Positions 42,725-53,526 of a stretch of 64,000 nt of DNA are shown in pieces. Below the pieces are notes generated by a model. It had not been told where the DNA came from and ran no database searches. It worked only from the letters and a program-made list of their open reading frames with translations. Positions within the stretch are counted from its first letter, which is position 1. Every line of letters starts with the position of its first letter. This stretch comes from Pseudonocardiaceae bacterium YIM PH 21723 (GTDB taxonomy: Bacteria; Actinomycetota; Actinomycetes; Mycobacteriales; Pseudonocardiaceae), in contig QZFT01000032.1 of the NCBI GenBank assembly GCA_003600225.1, positions 1-64,000 on the forward strand. Direction: 5' to 3'. Made by a program: the position numbers and the translations under genes.

Positions 42725-43309
42725 TCACATTCCTGCTCGGTACAACGAGTCCGACCAGCGGAACTGGCCGTTGCTGACATAGCTGCTGTGCGCCATCTCG
42801 CTGTAGGTGGCGCTGGACGGCCAGGGGTCGCCGTACGAGATGCGCTGGCTGGTGGAGTCGTAGCCGTAGATGACCTGCGCGTGCCCGCCGCCGGCGGTCC
42901 ACTGAATGCCGGTCTCGATCGGCCGGTTGCCGTCGATCTCCGCCTTCACGGTGGCGAACGGCAGGGCCTGGCCCATGGCGCCGCCGCCCAGGCCGAGCTG
43001 GCGGTGCCCGTTCTGCACCCACTGCAGGTAGCCGGGCTGGTTCGGGCACTGACCGCCGGCCGCGAGGTTGCGGGACATGTTGCAGAACTGGTTCTGCGTG
43101 GTGCTGCCGCCCTTGCCCAGGTAGCGGGCGATGGCCAGGCCGCTGGCTGCCCAGCACCACTGGTCCTTGTCCTGCTTGAGCTGGCTGAACTGGAGGGCTT
43201 TGCCGGCCTGGACTGCTTCTTCGGCGGCGTTGGCGGTGCTGAGGGGGAGTAGGGCGAGTGTGAGGCCGACGGCGAGCGCGCCGATTCGGCGCATGCGGGT
43301 ATGCGTCAT
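42725..43309 (-). CDS. Protease 4: secreted papain-like cysteine protease (AvrRpt2/C70 type)
   Basis: 194 residues, the shortest copy. Signal peptide (RIGALAVGLTLALLPLSTANA), mature catalytic domain almost directly after it: Gln46, Cys52 (DQWCWAASGLA), His143 (GGGHAQVIYGYD), Asp161 (SYGDPWPSS). NQFCNMSRN and GQCPNQPGY are conserved; ends SNGQFRWSDSLYRAGM. ATG 43309 with AAGGAG 8 bases before it; the in-frame GTG 13 codons earlier has no ribosome site. As the most upstream pair, it may be the first-formed copy, though that is only inferred. Confidence 0.85.
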   Translation of the reverse strand: MTHTRMRRIGALAVGLTLALLPLSTANAAEEAVQAGKALQFSQLKQDKDQWCWAASGLAIARYLGKGGSTTQNQFCNMSRNLAAGGQCPNQPGYLQWVQNGHRQLGLGGGAMGQALPFATVKAEIDGNRPIETGIQWTAGGGHAQVIYGYDSTSQRISYGDPWPSSATYSEMAHSSYVSNGQFRWSDSLYRAGM

Positions 43310-43406
43310 GGCAGGGACTCCTTGATGTGCGCGTTCGCAGGGGTGCACATGGCTGGAAGGCGTTGCCAGCCGGTAATGCCGCAGGGGTTATGGCTTTACC
43401 GGCTGG
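43306..43406 (-). promoter_or_regulatory. Structured leader of protease 4
   Basis: On the minus transcript there is a perfect 11-bp stem (CCAGCCGGTAA, + strand 43366-43376 with 43396-43406), then a 14-codon frame from ATG 43350 (MCTPANAHIKESLP) whose TGA overlaps the protease ATG, then AAGGAG inside it. ATGTGC...GCACAT can pair just before the ribosome site, as before protease 3. Confidence 0.4.
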
Positions 43407-43534
43407 TGAACTATGGGCTGACTGTACGTATGGTGAACATCGATGTCCGATGGGGAATTTTGCGGATCGGGGGGGTTCTTTCGGGGTTTTAGGTGACTGT
43501 GGGGCCCCAGTTTTACACCCATGTGGGTTATTGC

Positions 43535-44704
43535 ATGGATTCGATATCAGCATTGTGTGCGAGTAATATCGAAGGCATGAGCGAGAGCTACGAGTACACG
43601 GCGGACGGGTTTGAGGTGCTGGTCAAACGGCACCGCAAAGACGCTGCTGTGATGCGCTCGTACGCCGCCCGCATGGCCGAGGAACGCGGTGACTACGAGT
43701 TCGTCGCGGATGTGATCGGCGAGGTGATGGGCATGTCTCCTCGTCGTGCGTCCAACTGGCTGGAGGTCGCTCAGGCGTTGGTTGGTCCGTTGCGGTCGAC
43801 GTTCGAGGCTTTGCTGGCTGGGGAGATCTGTGAGGAGCGGATGCAGGTCATCTATTCGAAGACTCAGTGGTTGTCGGCGGACAAGGTTGCGGCGGTGGAG
43901 CAGGTCGCGTTGGACAACGCGTTGTGGTCCTCTCCTCGGGAACTCGCGGGGATCATGGATGAGGAGATCCTGCGGGTTGATCCGGATGGGTATGCGGATC
44001 GGAAGTCGCGGCGGATGCATCAACGGAAGTTGGAGCACCGCACAGGATCCGACGGCGTCTCCACGCTGGCGATCACTGGTGATGAAGCGACCAATCACGC
44101 GATCACCCAGCATGTCGGCGCACTCGCGAAGAAACTCCGGCGCGAGGGCGATGAGCGGGAGGTGGATCAGCTGCGCTGCGACATCTCCCAGCAACTGCTG
44201 CTGGGCACCTTCGAGGGTGCTGGTGATGTGAAGGCGGAGATCATCATCCACCTCACCCCGGACATCCTCGCCGGATTCTCTGACGCACCAGCGCAGGTGG
44301 CGGGAATGGGACCGATCGCAGCCCAGGTCGCGAGGGATTATGCGGCGAAGGGTGATTGGTATCGGTTGGTCGAGGATCCGGTGACCGGTGTGGGGATCAC
44401 GGCGGAGACCACGTCACGGTTCCCGACTCCGGGAATGCGCAGATTGCTGACTTCGACGCACAGAACGTGCTCGGCGCCGTTCTGCATGGCGGCGGCGGTG
44501 ACCTGCGATATCGACCATTGCCGGCGCCATGGGGATGGCGGCAGAACCTGCATCTGCAATCTCTTGCCGCTGTGCCGACATCATCATCGCCTCAAAGACG
44601 AGGGCAACTGGAGCTACATCAAGAATCCGGATGGTTCCGTGCGGTGGAGGACGGATGAGGGTCGGGTTTTGACGAAACCGCTGAGGCCCCACAAACGCAA
44701 TTGA
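43535..44704 (+). CDS. DUF222/13E12-repeat family HNH endonuclease
   Basis: About 389 residues. N-terminal helical DUF222 domain (ARMAEERGDYEFVADVIGEVMGMSPRRASNWL onwards) and a C-terminal HNH domain with zinc knuckle Cys (CSAPFC), catalytic DIDHCRRHGDGGRTCICNLLPLCRHHHRLK, all complete. These proteins are multicopy in actinomycete genomes (M. tuberculosis 13E12 repeats) and may be parts of mobile DNA or defence; no defined substrate. Start is uncertain: ATG 43535 or ATG 43577. Codon use is less G+C-rich at third positions than in neighbouring genes, which suggests transfer. Confidence 0.82.
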   Translation: MDSISALCASNIEGMSESYEYTADGFEVLVKRHRKDAAVMRSYAARMAEERGDYEFVADVIGEVMGMSPRRASNWLEVAQALVGPLRSTFEALLAGEICEERMQVIYSKTQWLSADKVAAVEQVALDNALWSSPRELAGIMDEEILRVDPDGYADRKSRRMHQRKLEHRTGSDGVSTLAITGDEATNHAITQHVGALAKKLRREGDEREVDQLRCDISQQLLLGTFEGAGDVKAEIIIHLTPDILAGFSDAPAQVAGMGPIAAQVARDYAAKGDWYRLVEDPVTGVGITAETTSRFPTPGMRRLLTSTHRTCSAPFCMAAAVTCDIDHCRRHGDGGRTCICNLLPLCRHHHRLKDEGNWSYIKNPDGSVRWRTDEGRVLTKPLRPHKRN

Positions 44705-44833
44705 ACCCCGATCCCAAGCCGAAGTGGGGCCGTACCCAACCCCGGTGTGTCCCCACCTACGACAAGGACACCCACTGTGTTCTCCCCACATTCCGGTGGC
44801 AGCAGAGAGTGGGGCGCAAGGCCACAAGGAGGT

Positions 44834-44898
44834 GCTGGGCCGGGGCTGTCAACCACAACGGGAAGTACCCCGCTGGGTTTTGACAGCCCCGGCACAGC
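44834..44898. terminator. 19-bp hairpin between HNH and Xaa-Pro peptidase genes
   Basis: Arms 44834-44852 (GCTGGGCCGGGGCTGTCAA) and 44880-44898, one mismatch, 27-base loop. Serves the convergent genes ending at 44704 and 44924. Confidence 0.65.
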
Positions 44899-44923
44899 GC
44901 CTCACGATCACAAACCGCCCCAC

Positions 44924-46843
44924 CTAGAAGCCGAGAGCAGCCTTCCCACCCACCACGGGCAACTCCACATACGAGTCGCCCAAGTGCACCGTCATGGTGG
45001 CGTGAGTGGCGTCCCAGTTGACCTGAGACCGCTCACTACCGGCCAGCACGATGCCGATCCGGTGACCGGGCTTGAAGACGTAGTCGTCGGCCTCCAGCTC
45101 GATACCGAACTCCTCGACCTTGCCCGGGGTCAGCGCGACCTGCTTGCGCAGGCCGAATCGGTGCTGAGCGTCCAGCCAGCCACGGGTGACGATCTCGTAC
45201 GGCGCGGTGTGCAGGTTGTACTCCCGCTTGTTGAAGCAGCCGGCCGCGTCACCGAGCACCGCCTTGTCCGGGCAGATCTGCTGCACCGGGTCGACGACGT
45301 GCACGCCTTCGCCCTTGCTGTAGTCGACCCGGGTGTCCGTGCCGTAGTCCACCAGGAAGGCCACCAGGTTGGTGTCCACCTTGTCGGCGGCACCCTTGAT
45401 GGTCACCCGGCCGGTGCCGGACAGCCGTACCTCCTGCTTGAGCTCGGGGGACACCCAGGCCACCCGGCCGGACTTGGCGGTGCGCTCGTCACCGGCCAGC
45501 TGGTCGTCGGTGAGCTTCGGGTCATCGGTGTACCGGACCGTCGGCTCGTCACCTGTGCGGGAGGCGTTGAACCACAGCGGGTTCTCCAGGCCGATGTCCA
45601 CCGTGCGCGCCGCCGGGTCGGGCCAGGCGACGTAGTTCTTCCAGACACCGGCGGACTGCTCGACGGAGACCTTCGGCTCGCGGTCGATGCCGGTGTTCAG
45701 GCCGAGCAGCTCCTGGTCGAACCAGCGGTGCAGCTCGTCCACCCAGCCCTCGTTGCGCACCGACTTCGGGTCGAGGTGCCCACCCTGGTGCAGCCACAGC
45801 TTGCGCTTGACGTTGTTCTTGCCGAGCTCGGCCCACCAGTCCGCGTACTGCTTGGACTTGACGTTCCAGTCGTTCAGGCCGTGCACCATGAACACCGAGG
45901 CGCGGACGTTGTCCGCGTCGTTCCGGTAGTTCCGCTCGTCCCAGAAGGCGTTGTAGTCGCCGGTCGCCCGGGACTGACCGTCCACCAGCTGCTTGACGAC
46001 CTGAGCGCACTTGTCCTTGTTCGTGCCGGTGAGCACCGCGCGGGCCAGCCAGTCGGCGTCGTCGAAGAACTCGCCGGTGGAGATGATCGAACCGCCGGCC
46101 CGGTAGTGGTCGTACCAGCTGGAGATGGCGCCGATCGGCACGATGGTCTTCAGCCCCTGCACACCGGTCGCCGCCACCCCGTTGGGCAGGGTGCCGTCGT
46201 ACGAGACGCCGATCATGCCCACCTTGCCGGTGGTCCAGTCCGCCTTCACGGGCTTGCCGTCGGCGGTGAACGCCTTCGCCCGGCCGTTCAGCCAGTCGAT
46301 GACCGACTTCACCGACTCCACGTCGGAGCGGCCACCGGTCACCGGGCAGCCCTCGGAACCGCGGCTACCGGCCATGTCCACGGTCATGAAGCCGTAGCCA
46401 CGCGGCACGAAGTAGTTGTCGTAGTAGAAGTTCGGCGCGGCGGGAACCCCGGGGATCCGGGCCGCGGCCCGCGCGCCGCTGCGCTCCAGCTGCGCGTCCC
46501 GGCTGGTGTTCGGGTCAGCGTCGCCGGTCGGCGGCGGGTCGTACAGCGGCGGCGACAGCAACCCGCCGAAGTACGGGCTGGCGTGCATGATGACCGACAC
46601 CTTGAGACCCTGCTGGGTCTCCTTCGGCCTGCTCAGGTTGACCGCGACCCGGTCCTTCTTACCGTCCCCGTCGCTGTCCAGCGACGACTCGACGAAGACC
46701 TTCTCCTTGATCGCATCGGCGAAGGAGAAGACGGGCTGGGAAACACCGTCCTTCACCGAGATCTGCGGTGCGGCGATCGCGGCACCCGGTAACACTGTTG
46801 TCAGCAGCGCGGCTGCCAACACCCCCGTAAAGACCTTGCGCAT
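44924..46843 (-). CDS. Secreted Xaa-Pro dipeptidyl-peptidase (S15 family)
   Basis: 639 residues. Signal peptide ([24 protein letters not shown]). An alpha/beta-hydrolase with catalytic Ser in [13 protein letters not shown], Asp in [11 protein letters not shown] and His in [10 protein letters not shown], then the PepX_C jelly-roll domain (about 420-635). It removes X-Pro dipeptides from peptide N-termini outside the cell and would act on products of other secreted proteases. ATG 46843 is used; longer frames lack a signal peptide. Divergent from rpe, about 110 bases apart. Confidence 0.9.
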   Translation of the reverse strand: MRKVFTGVLAAALLTTVLPGAAIAAPQISVKDGVSQPVFSFADAIKEKVFVESSLDSDGDGKKDRVAVNLSRPKETQQGLKVSVIMHASPYFGGLLSPPLYDPPPTGDADPNTSRDAQLERSGARAAARIPGVPAAPNFYYDNYFVPRGYGFMTVDMAGSRGSEGCPVTGGRSDVESVKSVIDWLNGRAKAFTADGKPVKADWTTGKVGMIGVSYDGTLPNGVAATGVQGLKTIVPIGAISSWYDHYRAGGSIISTGEFFDDADWLARAVLTGTNKDKCAQVVKQLVDGQSRATGDYNAFWDERNYRNDADNVRASVFMVHGLNDWNVKSKQYADWWAELGKNNVKRKLWLHQGGHLDPKSVRNEGWVDELHRWFDQELLGLNTGIDREPKVSVEQSAGVWKNYVAWPDPAARTVDIGLENPLWFNASRTGDEPTVRYTDDPKLTDDQLAGDERTAKSGRVAWVSPELKQEVRLSGTGRVTIKGAADKVDTNLVAFLVDYGTDTRVDYSKGEGVHVVDPVQQICPDKAVLGDAAGCFNKREYNLHTAPYEIVTRGWLDAQHRFGLRKQVALTPGKVEEFGIELEADDYVFKPGHRIGIVLAGSERSQVNWDATHATMTVHLGDSYVELPVVGGKAALGF

Positions 46844-46952
46844 GAAATCCCTCTCTGGCGGCAGGACACCAGCTGGCACCTTATGTGAACAAGGGGTGTC
46901 AGCAACACCACTGGTCAACCGGGTTATGCCAGTCGGAGCAGCCCCTACACTC

Positions 46953-47645
46953 ATGCGCGTGGCAGCACCTCTCATCGCACCCAGCATCCTGTCCGCCGAT
47001 TTCGCGGCCCTCCGCGACGAGATGGCCAGGGCCCAGGGTGCCGACTGGTTTCACGTCGACGTCATGGACGCGCACTTCGTGCCGAACCTGACGCTGGGCC
47101 TGCCGGTGGTGCAGTCGCTGCTCAAGGCCACCGAGACCCCGATCGACTGCCACCTGATGATCGAGGACCCGGACCGCTGGGCCATCGGCTACGCGGAGGC
47201 CGGCGCCTACAACGTGACCGTGCACGTGGAAGCCGCCACCGACCCGATCAAGATCGCCAAGGATCTGCGGGCCGCCGGGGCCAAGGCCGGGTTGTCGATC
47301 AAGCCGGGCACCCCGCTGGAGCCCTATGTTGAAACCCTGAAGCACTACGACACGCTGCTGGTCATGTCGGTGGAGCCCGGCTTCGGCGGGCAGTCGTTCA
47401 TCGCCGACGTCCTGCCCAAGGTGCGCGAAGCGCGCAGACTGGTGGACACCGGACATCTCAACCTGGTGGTCGAGATCGACGGTGGCATCAACGACGACAC
47501 CATCGAGCAGGCCGCCGAGGCGGGCGTGGACTGTTTCGTGGCCGGTTCCGCGGTGTACGGCGCGGCCGATCCGAGCCGGGCGGTACGGGCGCTACGGGAC
47601 AAGGCGGCGTCGGCGCGCCGTCCGTCGGCCCACCACGGGAATTGA
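46953..47645 (+). CDS. rpe: Ribulose-phosphate 3-epimerase
   Basis: 230 residues; interconverts ribulose 5-phosphate and xylulose 5-phosphate. TIM barrel with [34 protein letters not shown] (metal His and Asp), [24 protein letters not shown] and [11 protein letters not shown] with the phosphate-binding [12 protein letters not shown] 46953 or GTG 46959. In actinomycetes rpe heads the riboflavin genes and follows rsmB; the first relation is kept here, the second is broken. Confidence 0.94.
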   Translation: MRVAAPLIAPSILSADFAALRDEMARAQGADWFHVDVMDAHFVPNLTLGLPVVQSLLKATETPIDCHLMIEDPDRWAIGYAEAGAYNVTVHVEAATDPIKIAKDLRAAGAKAGLSIKPGTPLEPYVETLKHYDTLLVMSVEPGFGGQSFIADVLPKVREARRLVDTGHLNLVVEIDGGINDDTIEQAAEAGVDCFVAGSAVYGAADPSRAVRALRDKAASARRPSAHHGN

Positions 47646-47711
47646 GACGATCACCCCGATGTTGGGCTAACTGACACAGCGCCAACAACGACCAGAGTAG
47701 GGAGAGGCCCA

Positions 47712-48332
47712 GTGTTCACCGGGATCGTGGAGGAACGCGGGGAGATCCTCGCCGTCGAGCACCTGCCCGACGCGGCGCGGATCACCATCAAGGGCCCGCT
47801 GGTGACCAGCGACGCCAAGCACGGTGACTCCATCGCGGTCAACGGCGTCTGCCTGACGGTGATCGAGAACAACGACGGCGCGTTCACCGCCGACGTCATG
47901 CACGAGACCCTGGTCCGCTCCAGCCTGGACAAGGCGCACGAGGGCGACCCGGTCAACCTGGAGCGCGCGGCCGCCGTCGGCCAGCGCCTCGGTGGCCACA
48001 TCGTGCAGGGCCACGTGGACGGCACCGGCGTGCTGCTGTCCCGCGAGCCCTCCGAGCACTGGACGATCCTGCGCTTCGGCCTGCAGCACGGCCTGTCCCG
48101 CTACCTGGTGGAAAAGGGCTCGATCACCATCGACGGCGTCTCGCTGACCGTGGTGAGCGTCGGCGCCGAGGAGTTCTCGGTCAGCCTCATCCCGGCCACC
48201 CTGGAACTGACCACGCTGGGTGTGATCCGGGTCGGTGACCAGGTCAACCTCGAGGTGGACGTAGTGGCCAAGTATGTGGAGCGACTGACCCAGGCCCACC
48301 TGGCGAAGCCGTCCGAGCTGAAGGGTCTGTAG
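47712..48332 (+). CDS. ribE: Riboflavin synthase (alpha subunit)
   Basis: 206 residues; two lumazine-synthase-substrate barrels in tandem: [12 protein letters not shown]...[13 protein letters not shown] and [13 protein letters not shown]...[13 protein letters not shown]. It dismutates 6,7-dimethyl-8-ribityllumazine to riboflavin. GTG 47712 after GGGAGAGG. ribD, usually between rpe and this gene, is not found here, and the 66-base gap before it has no room for an FMN riboswitch. Confidence 0.94.
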   Translation: MFTGIVEERGEILAVEHLPDAARITIKGPLVTSDAKHGDSIAVNGVCLTVIENNDGAFTADVMHETLVRSSLDKAHEGDPVNLERAAAVGQRLGGHIVQGHVDGTGVLLSREPSEHWTILRFGLQHGLSRYLVEKGSITIDGVSLTVVSVGAEEFSVSLIPATLELTTLGVIRVGDQVNLEVDVVAKYVERLTQAHLAKPSELKGL

Positions 48333-48334
48333 AC

Positions 48335-50504
<2,170 letters not shown>

Positions 50505-50527
50505 CCCCGTTGCCGCAGGGTGACCCG

Positions 50528-50556
50528 GCTAGGGAACAGTGGAACCGTTCCCTAGC
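50528..50556. terminator. Terminator after riboflavin operon
   Basis: Perfect 10-bp arms GCTAGGGAAC (50528-50537) and GTTCCCTAGC (50547-50556), 9-base loop. It is 17 bases upstream of the Rieske gene start, so it may also affect that gene. Confidence 0.65.
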
Positions 50557-50572
50557 TTGAGAGGTACCACCC

Positions 50573-50974
50573 GTGCACGTCCCCACCACACGACGTCAGG
50601 TGCTCTGCGGACTGGCCGCCCTGGCCGTGCCCGCGCTCGCCGCCTGCGACTCCGGTACGCCGGCACCGGCCGCCGCCCCCGGAACCCCACTGGCCAAGGT
50701 CGCCGACATCCCGATCGGTGGCGGCACCGTGGTCCAGGTGAACGGTGATCCCGTGCTCCTCGTGCGGGAGAGCGACACCGTGGTCACCGGTTTCAACGCC
50801 GCCTGCCCGCACATCGGCACCCCGGTGAACCCGCCGGTGAACGGCGTCATCGTCTGCCCGAACCACGGCAGCGAGTTCGCGGCCAAGGACGGCGCGTTGA
50901 AGAAGGGGCCGGCGACCGTGGGGCTGTCCCCGGTGAAGGTCGCGGTGAAGGACGGCTCCGTCGTCACCGTCTGA
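50573..50974 (+). CDS. Rieske 2Fe-2S protein, Tat/lipoprotein-type export signal
   Basis: 133 residues. N-terminus TTRRQVLCGLAALAVPALAAC resembles a twin-arginine signal ending in a lipobox Cys (near 24). The Rieske domain (about 40-133) has both cluster motifs, CPHIGTP and CPNHGSEF (CXH...CX2H). Small secreted Rieske proteins like this are common in actinomycetes as single genes with unknown redox partners. GTG start 50573. Repeat copy 5 begins about 20 bases after the stop. Confidence 0.88.
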   Translation: MHVPTTRRQVLCGLAALAVPALAACDSGTPAPAAAPGTPLAKVADIPIGGGTVVQVNGDPVLLVRESDTVVTGFNAACPHIGTPVNPPVNGVIVCPNHGSEFAAKDGALKKGPATVGLSPVKVAVKDGSVVTV

Positions 50975-50994
50975 CCGTCTTGGGCCGGGTCTGC

Positions 50995-51440
50995 GTTGGT
51001 GGCGAAAGCGGCTTTGGAGGGGGAGACGGGCTTCGGCGCCTGTCTTTCCTGCCTGCGTGTTGGGTGGGGGCACGGCGGTCTGGGTCTTCGGGCTGTTGGG
51101 GCCGGGTTGGTGCGGTATACGGTCACTGTCCACTGTGGGCATCCACAATGGACGGTCACATCGTGGGATTACACGGCGTGTCGCGCCATTTCTGTATCGT
51201 GTCGTCCCAGGTTTCCTTGATCAACGCGGAGTTTGGGCCGGTGGGCGCCCTGGAAGCGTCTTTTAGGGCGCTTCGCCGAGGGGAGGCGCGCCTTGGCCAC
51301 GTCGAACGGGAGGAACCCTTCAGGCCCCGCGCAGCTGCCCAGACCACCCAGACCGGCGTGCCCCCACCCAACAGCCAGGCAGGAAAGACCCGACCCCGTG
51401 TCCGTCTCCTCCTCCAAAGCCCTCTTTCGACAACCGCCAG
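50995..51440. repeat. Composite dispersed repeat, copy 5 (complete)
   Basis: Reverse arm about 50995-51090 (GGCTTTGGAGGGGGAGACGG ... GGGTGGGGGCACGGCGGTCT), forward arm about 51327-51440 (GCGCAGCTGCCCAGACC ... GACCGGCGTGCCCCCACCCA ... TCCTCCAAAGCC). The core has paired GTCCACTGTGGGC/TCCACAATGGA palindromes (51128-51152) and a GCCCTGGAAGCGTC/AGGGCGC stem (51246-51275). The whole gap 50975-51633 contains no gene; the rest (51441-51633) holds the promoter side of the next gene. Confidence 0.78.
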
Positions 51441-51633
51441 ACCCAACCCCGGCAACCCGCTCACCCTCCGTCCGGTATAGCGCCGACCGGGTGGCAAACG
51501 GACGGCTTACATTGGGCCGAATCGGTGTTCAGAATCACGACAGATGTCTGCCTCGGTTCAGTAACCGCTAGCGTGAATGTTCGCGGTGTCCCCGACCGCA
51601 ATCCCGCCTTCGTGTCCATTCGGAGGTTCACCT

Positions 51634-53058
51634 ATGCGAGTGCTGGGCACCCAGCGCGCCAAGCAGCTGCACTCCCCGGCCGAGGAGTGGTTGCGGGAGC
51701 AGGTGCTGCACACCTCGTACGGCAGCACGCTGCCCGGTTTGGCGTACTTCGGCGTGTCCGTTCCCGTCGGCGGCCTGTCGGTGGATCGGGTGGACGCGCT
51801 GCTGTTCACCCCGCACGCGCTGCTGGTCGTCGCCGTGCGGGAGATCCCCTGGTACCGGGGCGGGAACCTGTTCGCCCCGGCGGGCTCGGCGTGGACCATC
51901 GAGGGCATCGACGCCGGATTCACCTGTAAGGGCGCGGCCAATCCGGGGCAGGGCGTCTCCCGGGCGATCTACGCCTTACGGGAGCACCTGTACGCGCACG
52001 ACCTGGACGACGGCGAGGCGGACGGCGGCGGCCTGCACGGGCTCGTGTGCGTGGCCGGCCCGCAGATGAAGATCCGCCGGAACCGGCAGGACCGGCGCAC
52101 CGCCGAGTATCTGATCAGCACCGGGGACATCACCGAGATCCGCAAAGCCGTCGCCCGTGCCGAGCGGCGCGTCCAGGCCAGGGGAGCGCGGCCGTGGACC
52201 CGGCAGCGGGTCCTCGAAGTGATGGACTGCCTGCACCTGCACTACGACGCGCCGACGCCGCTGGCCCTGGTCCGCGAGGGCTTCGGCAGCGAACCCGGCT
52301 CCGAGCCGGTGGAGATCCCCGAAGAGGAGCTGTTCGAGCAGATCTTCGACGGCCCTCCGCTGCCTACCCCCACACCCACCCTCTTCTCGGTGCCCGCACC
52401 GGAACCCGAGCCCGAGCCCGAATCCGAACCGGAGCCGGCACCGAAGCGGGTGGACGAGGTCGCCGGGCTGCGTGCGGCCATAAGGTACCGGCCCAGTGAC
52501 AGCCCGCTCGTGGTGATGGCACTCGGATTAGGTGTGCCGGCCGCCGTGCTGGTGACCCTGGTGGTGCTGCTCGTACAGCAGGTCTGGGACGCGGTGCCGT
52601 CCGCCGACGCGGTCGCCGGCATCGGGCAGAGCCCGGAGCGGAAGCCCGGTGGGATGGAGTTCTCCAAGCCCAGCCCGGAATACCGGATCTCCGGTGCGCA
52701 GGCCGCCGGCGAGTGCCTGGCGCTGTCCACCGCCGCCGTGCACGACCAGCTGGCCGTCAAGCCCTGCGACAACGTGACCAGGACCAGCTACACCGCCACG
52801 GTGGACGGCCGGGCCATCCAGGTCTCGGTGACCACCCTCGGCATGCCGACCACCTCCGCCGCCCAGCGGGTGAGCTACCTGATCGACTCCGGCGACAAGG
52901 GCACCGTGCTCAACCCCGGCGAGGCGCCGGGCGGTCCCAGTGGCGTGGTGCTCGACCGCCGGTTCGCGGAGCTGACCATCGCCCGCAGTCATCCGGCCGA
53001 CGGTGCCCCCATCGATCAGGAACTCCTCGACCGGGCCGCCAAGGAATCGCTGCCGTAG
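51634..53058 (+). CDS. NERD-like domain membrane protein with extracellular tail
   Basis: 474 residues. N-terminal nuclease-related (NERD-like) part (about 8-170; EEWLREQVLHTSYG, SVDRVDALLFTPHALLVVAVRE), a linker with an acidic Pro-Glu repeat (PEPEPEPESEPEPAP, about 248-262), one membrane helix (about 290-312) and an outward domain of about 160 residues with a Cys pair (GECLAL...VKPCDN). NERD domains are linked to DNA processing, but the catalytic residues are not convincing here. ATG 51634 has GGAGG at 8 bases. Function unknown. Confidence 0.78.
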   Translation: MRVLGTQRAKQLHSPAEEWLREQVLHTSYGSTLPGLAYFGVSVPVGGLSVDRVDALLFTPHALLVVAVREIPWYRGGNLFAPAGSAWTIEGIDAGFTCKGAANPGQGVSRAIYALREHLYAHDLDDGEADGGGLHGLVCVAGPQMKIRRNRQDRRTAEYLISTGDITEIRKAVARAERRVQARGARPWTRQRVLEVMDCLHLHYDAPTPLALVREGFGSEPGSEPVEIPEEELFEQIFDGPPLPTPTPTLFSVPAPEPEPEPESEPEPAPKRVDEVAGLRAAIRYRPSDSPLVVMALGLGVPAAVLVTLVVLLVQQVWDAVPSADAVAGIGQSPERKPGGMEFSKPSPEYRISGAQAAGECLALSTAAVHDQLAVKPCDNVTRTSYTATVDGRAIQVSVTTLGMPTTSAAQRVSYLIDSGDKGTVLNPGEAPGGPSGVVLDRRFAELTIARSHPADGAPIDQELLDRAAKESLP

Positions 53059-53100
53059 ACATCAGCGGAGTGTCAGACCCCGGGACTAGTGTCGGGAGAC

Positions 53101-53526
53101 ATGGCACTCACTGTTGAGGAACGAGAGAGCTTTCTGGCCGAGGCGCACATCGGGGCGCTGGCGGTGCACTGGCGGGACGGGCGCGCCCCGCTGAACGTGC
53201 CGATCTGGTACCAGTACACGCCCGGCGGTGAGCTGTGGGTTCTGACCGGGCCCGGTTCGCACAAGGCCAAGGCGATCCAGCAGGCGGGCCGGTTCAGCCT
53301 GATGGTGCAGCGGGTCCAGCCCTCGGTGCGCTATGTATCGGTGGAGGGTCCGGTGACGCGGATCGTCCCCGCCACTGCAGAGCAGTCTCGCGAGATGGCG
53401 GAGCGATACCTGCCCGCGGAGCGGGTCGAGGAATGGCTGGAGTACGAACGCACCGAGCTCGGGGAGAGCGTGGCCATCTATCTGCGCCCGGAGCGCTGGC
53501 TGTCCGCCGACATGGGAGCGGCCTGA
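53101..53526 (+). CDS. Pyridoxamine 5'-phosphate oxidase-like split-barrel protein 1
   Basis: 141 residues of the FMN/F420-binding split-barrel fold: HIGALAVHWRDGRAPLNVPIWYQY, GELWVLTGPGSHKAKAIQQAGRFSLMVQ and the C-terminal helix-strand YLRPERWLSADMG. Redox partner and substrate unknown. ATG 53101 is chosen. The stop overlaps the start of a close paralogue (TGATG). Confidence 0.85.
   Translation: MALTVEERESFLAEAHIGALAVHWRDGRAPLNVPIWYQYTPGGELWVLTGPGSHKAKAIQQAGRFSLMVQRVQPSVRYVSVEGPVTRIVPATAEQSREMAERYLPAERVEEWLEYERTELGESVAIYLRPERWLSADMGAA

Noticed and set aside
36590-43309. Proteases as C39 bacteriocin-processing peptidases
   Set aside because: They are secreted stand-alone enzymes without ABC-transporter domains, and the WCWAAS and YGDPWP segments fit the AvrRpt2 (C70) pattern better.
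43306-43406. c-di-AMP (ydaO) riboswitch in the protease leaders
   Set aside because: The leaders are too short and lack the conserved ydaO core sequences; only simple stems are visible.
43535-44704. HNH gene as part of a homing intron or intein
   Set aside because: It is a free-standing DUF222/HNH protein between intact genes, with no split host gene around it.
47646-47711. FMN riboswitch upstream of ribE
   Set aside because: The gap is only 66 bases and none of the conserved RFN-element segments is present.
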